Positions 24,692-37,700 of a stretch of DNA of 64,000 bases are shown here, piece by piece; the stretch's first letter is position 1; the number at the start of each line of letters is the position of its first letter. The DNA is from Cristatella mucedo (Eukaryota; Bryozoa; Phylactolaemata; Cristatellidae). The stretch lies in contig WPIO01000071.1 in the NCBI GenBank assembly GCA_009760855.2, positions 749,001-813,000 of the forward strand. Reading direction: 5' to 3'. A program made the translations under genes and the position numbers. The notes beneath the pieces were generated by a model. The model was not told where the DNA came from, did no database searches, and worked only from the letters and a program-made list of their open reading frames with translations.

Positions 24692-25072
24692 AATAATAAT
24701 AATTATAATAATAATTCACTTGATTAAGCGCCCTCAGAGAAGTTAATCTCTCTCTAGGCGCTTTACATTTGCTGTAAAGTAAAATGCAATTGAATGGTAA
24801 GTAAAATCATGCTTGAAAAACAAACGAAATGAATAACATAGTTAGGGGTGACATGCACAGGGTCAAAATGCAAATGTGGTTAGTGGCAGCATGCACAGTG
24901 TCAGCACGCATAAGCACATCACAGACAAATCACTAAATGCTGTCCTAAATAGGTGTGTTTTTAATTTCCTTTTAAATGTGGTCAGGTCAGGGGATGTTCT
25001 GACACAGGTCGGGAGGGAGTTCCAGGGTTTGGGAGCATACGAACTAAATGCACGGTCTCCAAAGGATTTAAG
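24692..25072 (-). mobile_element. Truncated LINE inserted inside an 8-bp tandem array
   Basis: The 3' end with a TAA tail at 24692-24715 and family-typical sequence run up to 25072. GCTGCGTT repeats lie on both sides. Confidence 0.8.
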
Positions 25073-25198
25073 GTTGCGTTGCTGCGTTGCTGCGTTGCTG
25101 CGTTGCTGCGTTGCTGCGTTGCTGCGTTGCTGCGTTGCTGCGTTGCTGCGTTGCTGCGTTGCTGCGTTGCTGCGTTGCTGCGTTGCTGCGTTGCTGCG
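25073..25198. repeat. GCTGCGTT tandem array, right part
   Basis: About fifteen perfect copies of the same unit. The array continues in the same register class as the left part, which implies one array split by the LINE. Confidence 0.95.
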
Positions 25199-25669
<471 letters not shown>

Positions 25670-25981
25670 CAGCAATCCGAGTGTAGTAGGATTAAACACT
25701 AAGCAATTTTCCACTTTTGGTCTACTATGAATGAAATATAATCTTAAACTGTGACATCCAATTTACCATTTGTACCGATTCTCAGGCTAGCTTTCTTCCT
25801 ATTGGCTGGCGATTGTTAGCTATCAGCGACCTGTTTTTGGGACGTATTACCAAACGTTCGCATGTAAGGTCACAATTTTATTGGTGTATAGAAGGTGCAC
25901 CATATAGGTCTGTAAACACTCACACACAGATATGTAGATACATATGTGTGTGCTCATGTATGTGTTCTTGTGTGGGCGCGC

Positions 25982-26016
<35 letters not shown>

Positions 26017-26068
26017 TGCGTGTGTGCTCACAAGGATATATACTGCAACATCTATCAACAATATCGTG

Positions 26069-28400
26069 TACCGCAAAGCGGACAGTAAAAAACTCTCAGC
26101 TAATAAAACTCTGATCTAAGGGCTTATTTTGCAACAGCGGCTGCGGCCGCTGCAAGAGTTTGGTGCACAAGCTCTCGTTAGACATAATGAATATGATAAT
26201 AATTAAAATTTATTTATATAGCGCCCAAAGAGAACTTAATCTCTATTCAGGCGCTTCACATTTGCCTTGGAGCTCGAGCCCACAAGTGCTCAACGAAAGA
26301 TTTGTGGGACTCAAGGAGGCAGTGGTCTGTGTGGAGAGGCGGCTGACTATATGCAAGCGAAATCCACTGAGGCTTAGCTGTGTGTACCCTTAAAAACTGT
26401 CAAATGTCACACCTTGCAACTTCGTAGAGTTGGCGACTGATGCACCCTTCACTAAATTTCAGTGCAAACAAGAAGTCCAAGGAGATCATTGAGGCGGCAT
26501 GAACATGCGGTATATGGGTTGGCTTTTCTATTGAGATTTCGCTTGGATCCTCCAGTAAGGCCAACTTCTGTCATACCCATTTACGGCTAAATTTGATGGT
26601 GACATTCGCTTGAATGTGAGCTGGCGATCTGCTATGGCTGCTTTTATGCCCCATGTTGTCTTGTTGTCTCAGAGAAATGAATCTTATATGAAAACTCGTA
26701 ATCCTCGAGCGAACGACTAAAATGACTAGCATTCTAATCAGTCTGTGCATGATGGAAAAGTTGCTTGCCAAATAGCTACTGATAATCTGATGAATTCAGA
26801 AAGCGTAAGCGCGTGCAGAAAAATTCGCATCGATGGAGCCAACGCTGTGAGCAACACGCTGACTTTAGCTTTTTTGGTGGGATAAACTCACTAATAAGCT
26901 CCACCTGTGTAGAAGCTGTGCGAGGCAAGTGCACTGTGTCCACAGGATTTAAGCTTGGCTAGGGGCATTTCTAAACGATGACTTTAGTCAGGGGAACGGT
27001 TGGAACCATTTGAAGCCCGATTAAGAAGTATTGACTATTAGTAGGAGTAGAGTGAGATGATGAATGTAGGAGGGACAAGTGTAAGGCACAGATACTTAAA
27101 GTCGATGTGCTGCTTCGGGAAAAATCAGAAGTCTCGTCACATAATAATAATAATAATAATATACTTGATAAAGCGCCTTCAGAGAACTCAATCTCTTTTT
27201 AGGTGATTTAATTTGCTGCAAATAAAACATGATCGAATGGTGAGGGGTAGCATACTTGATAAATGACAAGAATATCATGGTTAGGGATAACATGCACAAG
27301 GTCAGCATTAAAGCACGGTCAGTTGCAGCATGCACAGTGACAGCATGCACAGGTACATAAAGAACGAATCACGGGGACCCACTACATGCTCTGAGGAATG
27401 TGGGCGTTTTTATTTTCTTTTTAAATGTGGTCAATGTGGTCAAGGAAATCGAGAGTGAGTTCCAGGCTTTTGCCGCATACAAACTAAAGGCACGGTCACC
27501 AAAGGATTTAAAGTTTGTACGAGGTATATTTAAGCATTCAGATTCCGAAAAACGGGTAATACGATGCTTTGCTTAGTTGGGCAATAGATCTGATAGGTAG
27601 GCTGGAGCTGAAGAATGACGGGGAACTATAAGTGAGCGAGAAAACCTTGAAGGCGATGCGTTGCTTGACTGGTAACCAGTGCACGTCGGTGAGAAGTGGT
27701 GTAATGGGGCAACTGGGACGCTCACGACAGACAAGCCTGGCTGCCGAGCTTTGGATTACTGCAAGCGTCTGATTGCACATGCCGATAGACAAGCACTTCC
27801 ACACGCAATGCTGACTCACTCCAGCAAATCCGCTACGTCTGACCTTCCGCTTTGGCCCAACAGTGACCTACTCGTGCAGTCGACGCCCTGCTCTGTGAGC
27901 TGCCTAAAGTCTCTTAACTCGATGCCCTGAGCCGAACGCTTTCTCTCGCTGATCTTCTGTTTCCGAAAATTTATTTTTGTCACAATACTGCTGTACTGCG
28001 TCATAGAACGTCCCGAATGAGTTTGCACGTCTGACCGAGCGAAACTCTCCGTCGCAGCCAGGACTCGCTGTAATTTACTGGCGACATCAAGAAAGCAGAG
28101 AATCCTCAATCTAGGCTGGGAAATACCGCCAATAAATAAAAGTTATTACTCTGCGCTCATCGCTTTGTATTTGAAGTCTACAGATGGTCGTTTTACTTAT
28201 TTTGAGCTCAGGCCAATTCCACGATTGAAATCCTTGACTTCAGTCGAGTCGCGGCTTATTATCCCTTAAGTTTTATTCTCCGCTATCGAGCGCCTTACTT
28301 GGCCTTCACGTGCGTAATATCCTTCTAGTCCAATTTCGACTTAGTAGAGACTTTTTCGAAAGTCTTTCCAGAGAAAATTTATAGGATTTGGGACTCTAAT
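26069..28400. repeat. Repeat block B2
   Basis: 26069-27090 matches 1-1060. 27750-28370 matches 8880-9480. A LINE fragment lies between, at 27139-27790. The gene-free stretch 28090-28950 is AT-rich and shows nothing else I recognise. Confidence 0.7.
27139..27790 (-). mobile_element. LINE 3' fragment in block B2
   Basis: Begins with a TAA tail at 27139-27160 and encodes, on the minus strand, a degenerate SSAARLVCRERPS motif. It is absent from block B1 at the matching place. Confidence 0.7.
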
Positions 28401-28949
28401 GTCTCATTACTCGTTTCTTTTTAGCCGCGATCCCTGATAGCTCTCCTATTCTTCTCTTTGCCATTAGGCTTATACTTAACAAACTCGTCTTAATTTCTCT
28501 GCCAAGCAAAATCGAATCGAATAACCTCCAATGAATTTCTCTGCTAAAAAAGAAAACGATTGTCTTAAAACCAATCCAATTATGGTTTCGCGATAGAACT
28601 GACGTCAATCTGCTTCTGCCACCGTCATAAACTTTGGCAATGTTTCTTCGATTACCTGTAAATCTTCCTAAACCCGCTGACAGCAGCTGCTGTTAAGTCA
28701 CTCGTTCAAAAAAAGCTGGGACTTGATAACTGGCGTAACTTAACAGCAGCATCCATTCTGCCATTTTCGCCGAAGAAATCTAATGGAACGATCGATTGCC
28801 CACAAGCTGGTGGCTGAGTCATGTAATCAGATTTTGCTAGCAAGTTACTATCGGATGTTTTGACAAATCAGTCCACAGAATAACTCAGAATAGGGTGTTC
28901 TGCGACTAGCTGAACAGTGATGATCACGGTAGGGCCTTTCTGTGTAGGT

Positions 28950-31310
28950 TTACTACAGCAGCTTTTGACACGGTCTAGATCACCACATTCTGTCTTGCAT
29001 ACTGAGTCGTCAAGATTTCTTTTAATTTACAAGAAAATTTCAAAAGATACAGCACTTTGAGTGCAAGCTTGAACGCCATTTTAGGCAGCCTAGTTGTAAT
29101 AAATTTCTAGCCAAATTTTAAAGACTTTCCTGTTCGAGTCTTTCACCCGGAAGCTTAAACGGCTAATTTCTTCACTCGAAAATTGAAGTCCTTCCAGTCG
29201 TCAGACCTAAAACAAATGTATACGCCGGAAAATAATGTGCTGGCCAATGCTGAGAGGTCTCCCTCCCCAGAGATCAACGGCAAAGCAGAAAAGGTTTCTG
29301 CTTTCCTTACTAGTAAAACATTGTGCACTATTCACTAGTCTAAAAAGCTCCCTCATCCGACTAAAGCGATAGCAGAAGGGCAATCAGTGACTTTCCTTAA
29401 AAGATTTTCCAAGGTGACTCGGAATGCGACGTAGCTATCTTAGTGAAGTCGTGGCTAACTTAGTGAGGTCTAGTAAAAAGCAGTCGTCTCCTTAACACCC
29501 ATTTGCCGTCACCCTTGTGGTCTTACTGGCAGACAAACCATGCCCAGCCATAACGGAGATTTCTAAAGCTTCTCTTGAAAATATAGTTGTACCCAAGTCA
29601 ATCAAATAATAATAATAAGTAATAATTATAATATCAATAGTGATCAAGAAATAAAAAGGCGTAATTGCAATAACAAGTAGTTTCAATCGCTCATTGTTAG
29701 ATTTCTACTAAAAAGCCAGGAGTAGATACAGAGGTCCAAGCAAACTATTGCCCTGTTTCACTTCTGCTTTTTCTTGTAAAATATTCTTTAATAAAATGTT
29801 GCTAAGCAGCTGGTAACACACGTTTAAAGAAAGTTATTATAAAAAAAATTCGATCTAGATTCAAGCGGCATTACTTCACTGAAACTACTCTCCTCCGTGT
29901 TAACAATAAAATTCTATGTGGTAACGATGGCGGGAATGTTACTGCCCGGGCAATGCTAGATCTATCAGCTGCCTTCAACGCTATCGACCACGTTGCACGG
30001 CTGAGAAAAGCAATCGGTCTGGCGGCAATGGATTATTTATGAATGATTCTTAATGAATGATTTATGTCGGACTTGTCTGATCGTGTTCAATCTGTGTCGT
30101 GCGGTGGTCACGTCTGGTATTCCAGACCACTCACCTGTGAAGTCCCTCAAGGATCGGTTCTCGGTTTGTTGCGGTTTTCATTTATACTCAACCACTGGCA
30201 AAGGTGATTAAGGCCTAATGAGTAGGATATCACTTTAGCTCTGATGATATTCAGCTTTATTCGTCGATTAAACCGTCTGAATCTGCTGCAGCAGCTGAAA
30301 AACGGTATACTTGCCTTGCCGACATTCGATCTTGGATGTCGGACAATTTCTTGAAACTCAACTCGACGATGGAACAGAATTGCTGCTCAGAGGTCAAAGG
30401 CCACAGGTCAGAGGGAGCCTTCAAGTCCAGCCACCTTAAGCTGGTGGCTGGACTGGAAAGAAGGCTTTGCACTTCTAATAGGTAATTCAGCTGAGTGACC
30501 ACCACCTTTAGCTCGAAATTTAGGTGCCGTCTTCAAAAACCGCCTACATTTAGATGACTTTGTAAAGAAGATTGCTTTCACGGCTAGCCATCACGTCCGA
30601 GTCCTATCTAAGGTGAATAACACTCTTCTACGCTGTCTTGCAAGAAATATCACTGGCTATTTCATTATGTCTCAGCTAGATTATTGTAATGCCCTTTTGG
30701 CTGGGCTACTTGAAAAAGCCACTTGGCAACTGCAGCTGGTGATGAACATGGTTTCACGGCTAGTTATCAAATCCCAGAGGTTTCACCGCGTGTCTCCTTT
30801 GCTAAAAGAGCTAGGATGGCTGCCGGTCGATAAACAGATGCAGGGTAAAGTTTTTACGCTCACCCATAAGGCCCGCCACGGGTTAGCTTATTCGTACCTA
30901 GTTGAGCTGCTGCTTCAGTTTCAGCATTCTCATTCCCTCAGGTCCTGCACGGAAAATAAATTTGCTGTTCTATTCCTCCGCTTATAGACCGTTGGCCACA
31001 GAAGATTTTGCTCTGCAGGTCCGAGACTGTGGAACTCGCTTCGACAATCCTTATGCAACGGCAAATTGTCTCCTGCTGCCGACTACGGCACATCCCTTCC
31101 AGTGGTCCTGACCAGCTACTTCCAAGCTACTCGCTACCTTAACTGCTCTTCTGACTCAGCAATTCTTCCCACTCTCTCTTTGTTGCCTGAGATGAAGTCT
31201 TTCGACTACAAAATGAGTGATGAAAACTTCATAGCCTGTGATTGGGCCAATACAAACTTGTCAGCATCACACTCATATATAGTATATGTAGCTTTTTAGA
31301 CGTACAAACA
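28950..31310 (+). mobile_element. Old, degenerate L2-type LINE
   Basis: The sequence tracks the reverse transcriptase frame of the 45859-49320 element with many frameshifts and stops. Recognisable parts include the region before YADD near 30230 and the C-terminal part (30613-31150). The duplicate is 45713-45858 plus 49321-51290. Confidence 0.75.
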
Positions 31311-32150
31311 GAGTTACGTTAAATTACCAGATCCTTCTCAAGCACCTCTTGAACATTTAGTTATCTCTGGCACAAGAATTTCGAAGCGACTTTAAGAATG
31401 GAGAGAAAGGGATTCTCTGCCTTGACTTTCTGTCATCCAAAACGATACTAGAGTCAATGCAATCACACGATCTTTTAGTGAGCGTCTTTGAAATCAAATC
31501 ATCAGAGGGCTCAGAAAAGAGACCACGAGGTATACAGCAGTGAGTTGAATACGTCAGCTGACAGCTATCGTAGTCTTAGAAATGGAACATCATTCTAGGA
31601 ATCATGTATTAATACAGTATTTTTCGAACAAAATAAGCACGTAGTTTCGTAAAGAAAGTCTTTGAAACCTCTCAGTACAATTTATTTGTATCCGCGAGTT
31701 AACAACAAGACACGACCTCAGCTGAAACTTCTTCCATGACAAGTTAACTTGATTTTTTCAAAGTGGAATAACGATGGAAGAGTATTTAGAAAACTCCGTG
31801 ATGTGCCTGTTTGAATGATGATATTGATCTCCCAAACACTTGCGAATAGTGTAAATCACTCACTGTAAGCAGCTTATTAATTGTCAACAACAACTACTAA
31901 TCTCGGCCATTTAATGTCACCGGCCATTAATGCTATTTTTATTTGGCAGTTAACTGCTGTAAAGAGAAGATAGCCCTGAAAACGTTTATTTTCATACTAT
32001 TATAAATTATTTTATTATATGTGGCAACCGTTACACCGTGACTTTGTATCGAAAGTAGATTCATCACTGATAGCCATTACGCACTTCAAATTTAATGCAG
32101 AGCTTCGCTAAATGAACAGGAACAGCAACCAAGTGGCTGTGCTGGTCATA
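31310..32150. other. Non-coding region shared by all four AST-3 to AST-6 3' regions
   Basis: 31390-31630 is recognisably related to 40110-40375, and so to 51380-51600 and 59000-59230. Introns and flanks align as well as any frame does, so I do not call an exon. It shows that AST-3 and AST-4 arose from an older gene duplication that included the 3' flank. Confidence 0.5.
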
Positions 32151-32401
32151 TGCTTGCCGACCTTCTAGACCGCCACTTGATCAATTTTGTGATTCGCGTG
32201 CTGTTACAGCCACCGGATGACCTCGATCTGGAGCTGACGTCGTTGCCAGCGGCCTTGAAATTATTACATCAAGTGCCATCAGCATCATCCAGACAGCTGC
32301 CGCTGCACTGGAGATGGCGACCGGCGTTGACGTCAGCGTCGTCTGCTGATGCCGAGCAGTTTACGGCAGAACATGCGAGGCAGCAGCAGTACGGTGCGGG
32401 A

Positions 32402-34725
32402 TCAGGAGAGCAGAGGTTGAGTTCCGAGCACAGTGACCTTTGCTGGCCCGACTGCTAACAAAAACGAATTATCAAAGCTCTTTCTCGTTCTCCCTCACTC
32501 TCTCACACACACACACGTACACTTATACGCACACGCACACAGTAAGTGTGTGATTGCTTTACTTTCGTATCTCTGTCTACTGCGAATACTTGTCAAATCA
32601 TAAATCTATTTCTCTATTTATCTATTTCTCTATCTGTCCATTTATTTATTTCTTTAGTTCTCTAAATTTATGTGTATCTTTTTGCCTATTTATCTACGTC
32701 TCTATTTAACTATTTATCAATTCATATATTTACCTATTTATCCATTTGCATATATCCCTATCAATCTATTCTTTATTTCTGTTTCTATTTAATAATCTAT
32801 TTATCCATTTATAGATCTAAATATTTACCTCTATATCACGTGTCACCTTTGCTGGAAGAGGTAGGATGGTTGCCGGTTGTGCAAAGGATACGGAGCAAAG
32901 TTCTTACGCTGACCCACAGGGCCCGCCACGGCTTGGCTCCTTCATACCTAGCTGAACTGCTACATCAGTTTCAACCTGTTCGCGCCCTCAGGTCCTGTGT
33001 GGACAATAAATTAGCTGTCCCATTCCTCCGCTTAAAGACAGTTGGCGACAGAAGCTTTAGCTCTGCAGCTCCTAGACTGTGGAACTCGCTTCCATAATTC
33101 TTACGCAACGACATCTACTCTCCAACTGCCGACTATGGCACATCTTTTTTAGCGGTCCTGAACTGCTACTTCTATGCTACTCACTACCTCAACTGCTCTC
33201 CTAACACTGCTATGCTTCCCACTTTCTCTTTGTTGCGTGAGACGAAGTCTGTTGGCTACCAAATGCGTACCGAAAGCCGCTTAGGCTGTGAGTGCGCTAT
33301 ACAAAATCTCCTGAGTAACACCCACATGGTCTTTATGACTTTGTGGAGTTACTGACGGAGATACATTATAATAATAATAATAATAATATTGCACTTGATA
33401 AAGCGCCCTCAGAGAACTCAATCTCTTTCTAGGCGCTTTACATTTGCTGCAAAGTGATACGCAGTAGAATAGTAAGTAAAATCATGCTTGAAAAACAAAC
33501 AAAATGAATAACATGGTTAGGGGTTACATGCACTGGGTCAGCATGCAAATGTGGTTAGTGGCAGCATGAACAGTGTCAGCACGCATAAGCACATCGAGGA
33601 CGAATCACAAGGACCCACTAAATGCTGTCCTAAATAGGTATGTTTTTAAGTTTCTTTTAAATGTGGTCAGGTCAGGGGATGTTCTGATGCAGGTCGGGAG
33701 GGAGTTCCAGGCTGTGGGAGCATACGAGCTAAATGCACGGTCTCCAAAGGATTTAAGGTTTGTACGAGGTATTTCTAGACTGTTGGATTCCGAAAAGCGA
33801 GTGGTACGATGCTTTGCCTGATGGGGTAGTATATCTGAAAGGTAGGCTGGAGCCATAGAATGAAAAGACCTGAAAGTGAGCGACAGAACCTTGAAGTCAA
33901 TCCGTTGCTTGACTGGTAGCCAGTGCAGGTCGGCGAGAAGTGGAGTAATGTGGCAACTGCGACGCTCACGACAGACAAGCCTAGCTGCAGAGTTTTGCAC
34001 CAGCTGCAATCGCCTGATCGCACATGCTGGTAGGCCAGTAAGCAGGGAGTTGCAGAAGTCGAGACGGGATGTCACGAATGCATGGACCAACTTGGACGTG
34101 GTATCCTTATCTAAACAAGCCCTAATTTTAGCAATGTTATGAAGCTGAAAATAGGCTGATTTGACTGTGGAGCTGATGTGGTCGTCTAACGAGAGGTCGC
34201 TTTGGAATATGACAGCTAGATTTCGAGCTGATGCAACTGGAGATATGCTGGCAGAGCCAATTTTGAAAGTCAGCCTTTCCAATTTCTGAATAACACTAGG
34301 TTTGCCCATAACTAGTAAGTTAGTTTTATCATCGTTTAGTTTTACAAAATTTGCTGCCATCCATGATCGGATGTCATCAATGCATGCAGCAAGTGAGTTG
34401 AGAGAATTTGAGGTGCTCGAAGGCTGGGAGGGATCAAAGCAAAGGTACAACTGAGTGTCATCCGCATAGAAGTGAAAGCCTAGATTGTGCTTGGCAATCA
34501 CATCAGCGATAGGGAGAGTATAAACGGTGAAAAGGACCGGACCTAGCACAGAGCCCTGAGGTACTCCATATTTTAGAGGTACTTCAGATGATCTTTGTCC
34601 ATTCACGTCAACACTCTGGAGTCTCCCACTGAGATAGGACCTGAACCACTGCAGCTCATCTATTTATCTCTTTATGCATTTATCTATTTATCTACGTACC
34701 TATTTCTCTATTTATCGATTTATCC

Positions 34726-34759
<34 letters not shown>

Positions 34760-37700
34760 TTACCTACCAATCCCCTCTCTCGCACTTATCTAAATGAAAG
34801 CCTATCACCATTGCCGCGACAATGGCTATTAATAATAGTCAATTAGAAAACTTCGAACCCCTTCATAAAGATATAGTGGTACCTCGGCTTACGAGTGTCT
34901 CGACGTACGAGTGTTTTAAGATATGAGCTGTCTCTCGGTCGTGTTTTTGCTTTGATTGAGAACTAAAAGTAGGATTACTAGCCAGCTTAAGATATTTTAC
35001 CACTGGCTGCCTCAGCGGACTTGAAGCTGTGTCTGGTTTCTCAGGCCAGTAAGGCTAGGGCAGCGAACGACGTTTCATTGCAAGACGCTCCCTGACGACC
35101 CGGGTGCGACGGTGACGCCGAGCGCAGGCCTGTTTGTTCGCTCCCAGAAAGGTTGGAGCGAGTCAACGTGGTGCTTGGACGCAAAAAATGGCAAAACTCC
35201 GGTATTAAATCCGACTATGACACGAACAGCCAAGTACGTACTGTACTCTAGTTAAGCAATATCATCATATGACAGTTCATCGCAGATAATCCTGTCAGTC
35301 TTTCCCCTTTAACTTAACAGGTATCTTCAAGTCATCGGATCTTTAGGTTACTCCCAAACATTAGCATTAGTAAACCCGTTTATCATAAACATTGTTTTGT
35401 ATTGTTTTTTAAGTAATAAACGTTATTCATAAGCAAATTTTAATGTATAAAAATGTGACAAAAATAGCTGCGTTTTTATGGGAGGGGGTCTAAAATATGT
35501 TAATGGCGCGTGAATAAATTTCGTGGGGAAAAATCTATTTGACATACGAGTATTATTAGTTTAGATCTCCGGCACGAAACGAATTAACCTCGTAAGTTAA
35601 GGTACGAATGTACGTATCTTCAATTGTGGTTTTGAGGTTTATGCCAAAAGGTACGCCAAGTCGTCACAGCTCTCAAGCTAATGCCATGCTGCTTGCAGTT
35701 TCAGTGGCGTTTATTAGCTCAGCAGAGGGCGGCTCTAACCGGAACACGGAGTTACTGGCTGAGCGTCATTTCCCGAAGGGCACCAGCAGGCGCAGTCCGG
35801 TCCGACGAAGCTTTCTCCAGGGCACTGCTTCTCAGGACAGTTGTTTTTTGCTGCAAAATGTAATGCATGAATGATAACGAAAATTATGGTATCTTGGCAT
35901 TTGATGAAACGGCGGCGTTTCATGCATTCCATCATATTATGTTGGAAATGTGCTTCATTGGATGATGCAACAATGACTGGCGTGACGCGGTACTATTCAT
36001 CGATCTCCATCTTTCGAGCACTATAACCTCCCGCACTAATGAATAGTTGTCGACAAAACTTGCTTCTACCTAACAGCAATCAGTAGAACGTATTTTCTGT
36101 GACTTATTTTACTTGCCCCTAACCTTCTTCACATCGCTATCACTCGCTCAAGCACTCGCTCAGCCGAAACGCAAGCCGTAGCTTAAACTCGGAGAGCACG
36201 TGCCTGGTAACGATAAGCATAGATAGATGGCAGCAAGTGAGCAAAAATCCGTAGGCAGCGAACCGCCTGCGGCTCCCGAAGATGGCGCCAGACGGCTAAT
36301 GGGCCAACGCTAACGCACTGTCGCTGACCTGAGCATCCGTACATCTTGTTGACCAGCCATATGTCTCTGAAGCTGAGGCCGCCGATTTGGCCGATGCGCT
36401 GCTGAAACGCCGGGTCCTTCGTCACAATCGTCTGCTGCCCGTTTTTAGAGAAAGCCTACGAGGAACGACTAGTGCACGTGAACGCTGGTCGCCGCAGCAA
36501 CGGCGCGACCGTGGCCGCAGTCTACTCGTTGAGACGACCCATCCCCTTGAACCACCCCGCGAGGTGGCGCCTTGGCGGCGAAAGCGAGTGCCGCTGTCTC
36601 CGCGCCGCTTCGAGCGAGACTGGGGCTCAGTGAACTCACGTATGAGCCGAAGTGCATGACGCTGAGGTAGTCGTACGGAACGCCCAAGGAGTCAAGCTCG
36701 GCTGCGGTGTACTTGGCAAACATGTGGAGTCCATTTGGCGCGACGTTCTCCTCCACGATCTTGACGAAGTCATCGCGATCGGGTCGGTTTTGCTCGTGGT
36801 GGAGGCCGATGGCGTGGCCGAGCACGTGCAAGATGATGCCTTTCTGAAAGGCGACAAGAAGCGGAAGCGCGCCGTGAAGCTTGCGGGCCCGCTAGGTGGC
36901 GCTCTCGATTGCAGAAGCCTGATCGATATTTTGACCAGCCAATTTGGCCTGTGCTGCCCGTTGCTACTGCCGGCGACCGAATCACTCCGATGCGTGGTCA
37001 AATTCAGCAATCCAACGCTATTGCAGTCAGCTTCACAATTGCGACAATGGCAACGGCTGACGCGCTCGCGTTCGCTCACATGTATGCAGCCGTTGGCCAG
37101 CGTCACAGGCTGTGCGCCGCCTTGACGACCGACGTAGGACGAGCAGGCACTTCCGTCGACGACGTGCAGATAGTCATCGTCGGATTCCGTCGCCTGCCGG
37201 AATCGGAGGCACGTGTACCTGTGGTACTCGTCGAGAGCTTCCTGGAACCGCTGGCGACCTTGGTCGGCTACAGACGGTGGTTTATTTAGCCGTACAAAGT
37301 AAGTGTGTCGCCCGTATACATTTAGGTTTAAAACGGCAGCCGTCGTAACGGCCATTGCACGTGCCTACTTACACGGAATTGTGAAATTGTAGGGAACGAC
37401 GGCGTTCTCCCAACGAAAGAGTCGGTCTAGAATAGCTTTTCTTCTGTGTCGTTTCGTTCTCGCGGGGTTCGCACTCTCCCTAAACCGCAGTGCAACAATT
37501 TAAGTGAAAGATTCTGAGAATCGGTTTTCTTTGATTGCTGTACGATTGTACTGATATAAATATTGCTGTTATCGTTGTTATTACCTCATCATTGACTCCC
37601 AGACGTCCGGCTTGAAGAGCATGTCCATCTCGACGCGAGCCACGTCCGCCTCCTCCATTTGCTGGAACATTTTCGCTGCAACGAACGAACGGACGACTCG

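Noticed and set aside
24607-25198. Repeats checked as a CRISPR array
   Set aside because: The unit is 8 bases with no spacers, and the DNA is eukaryotic.
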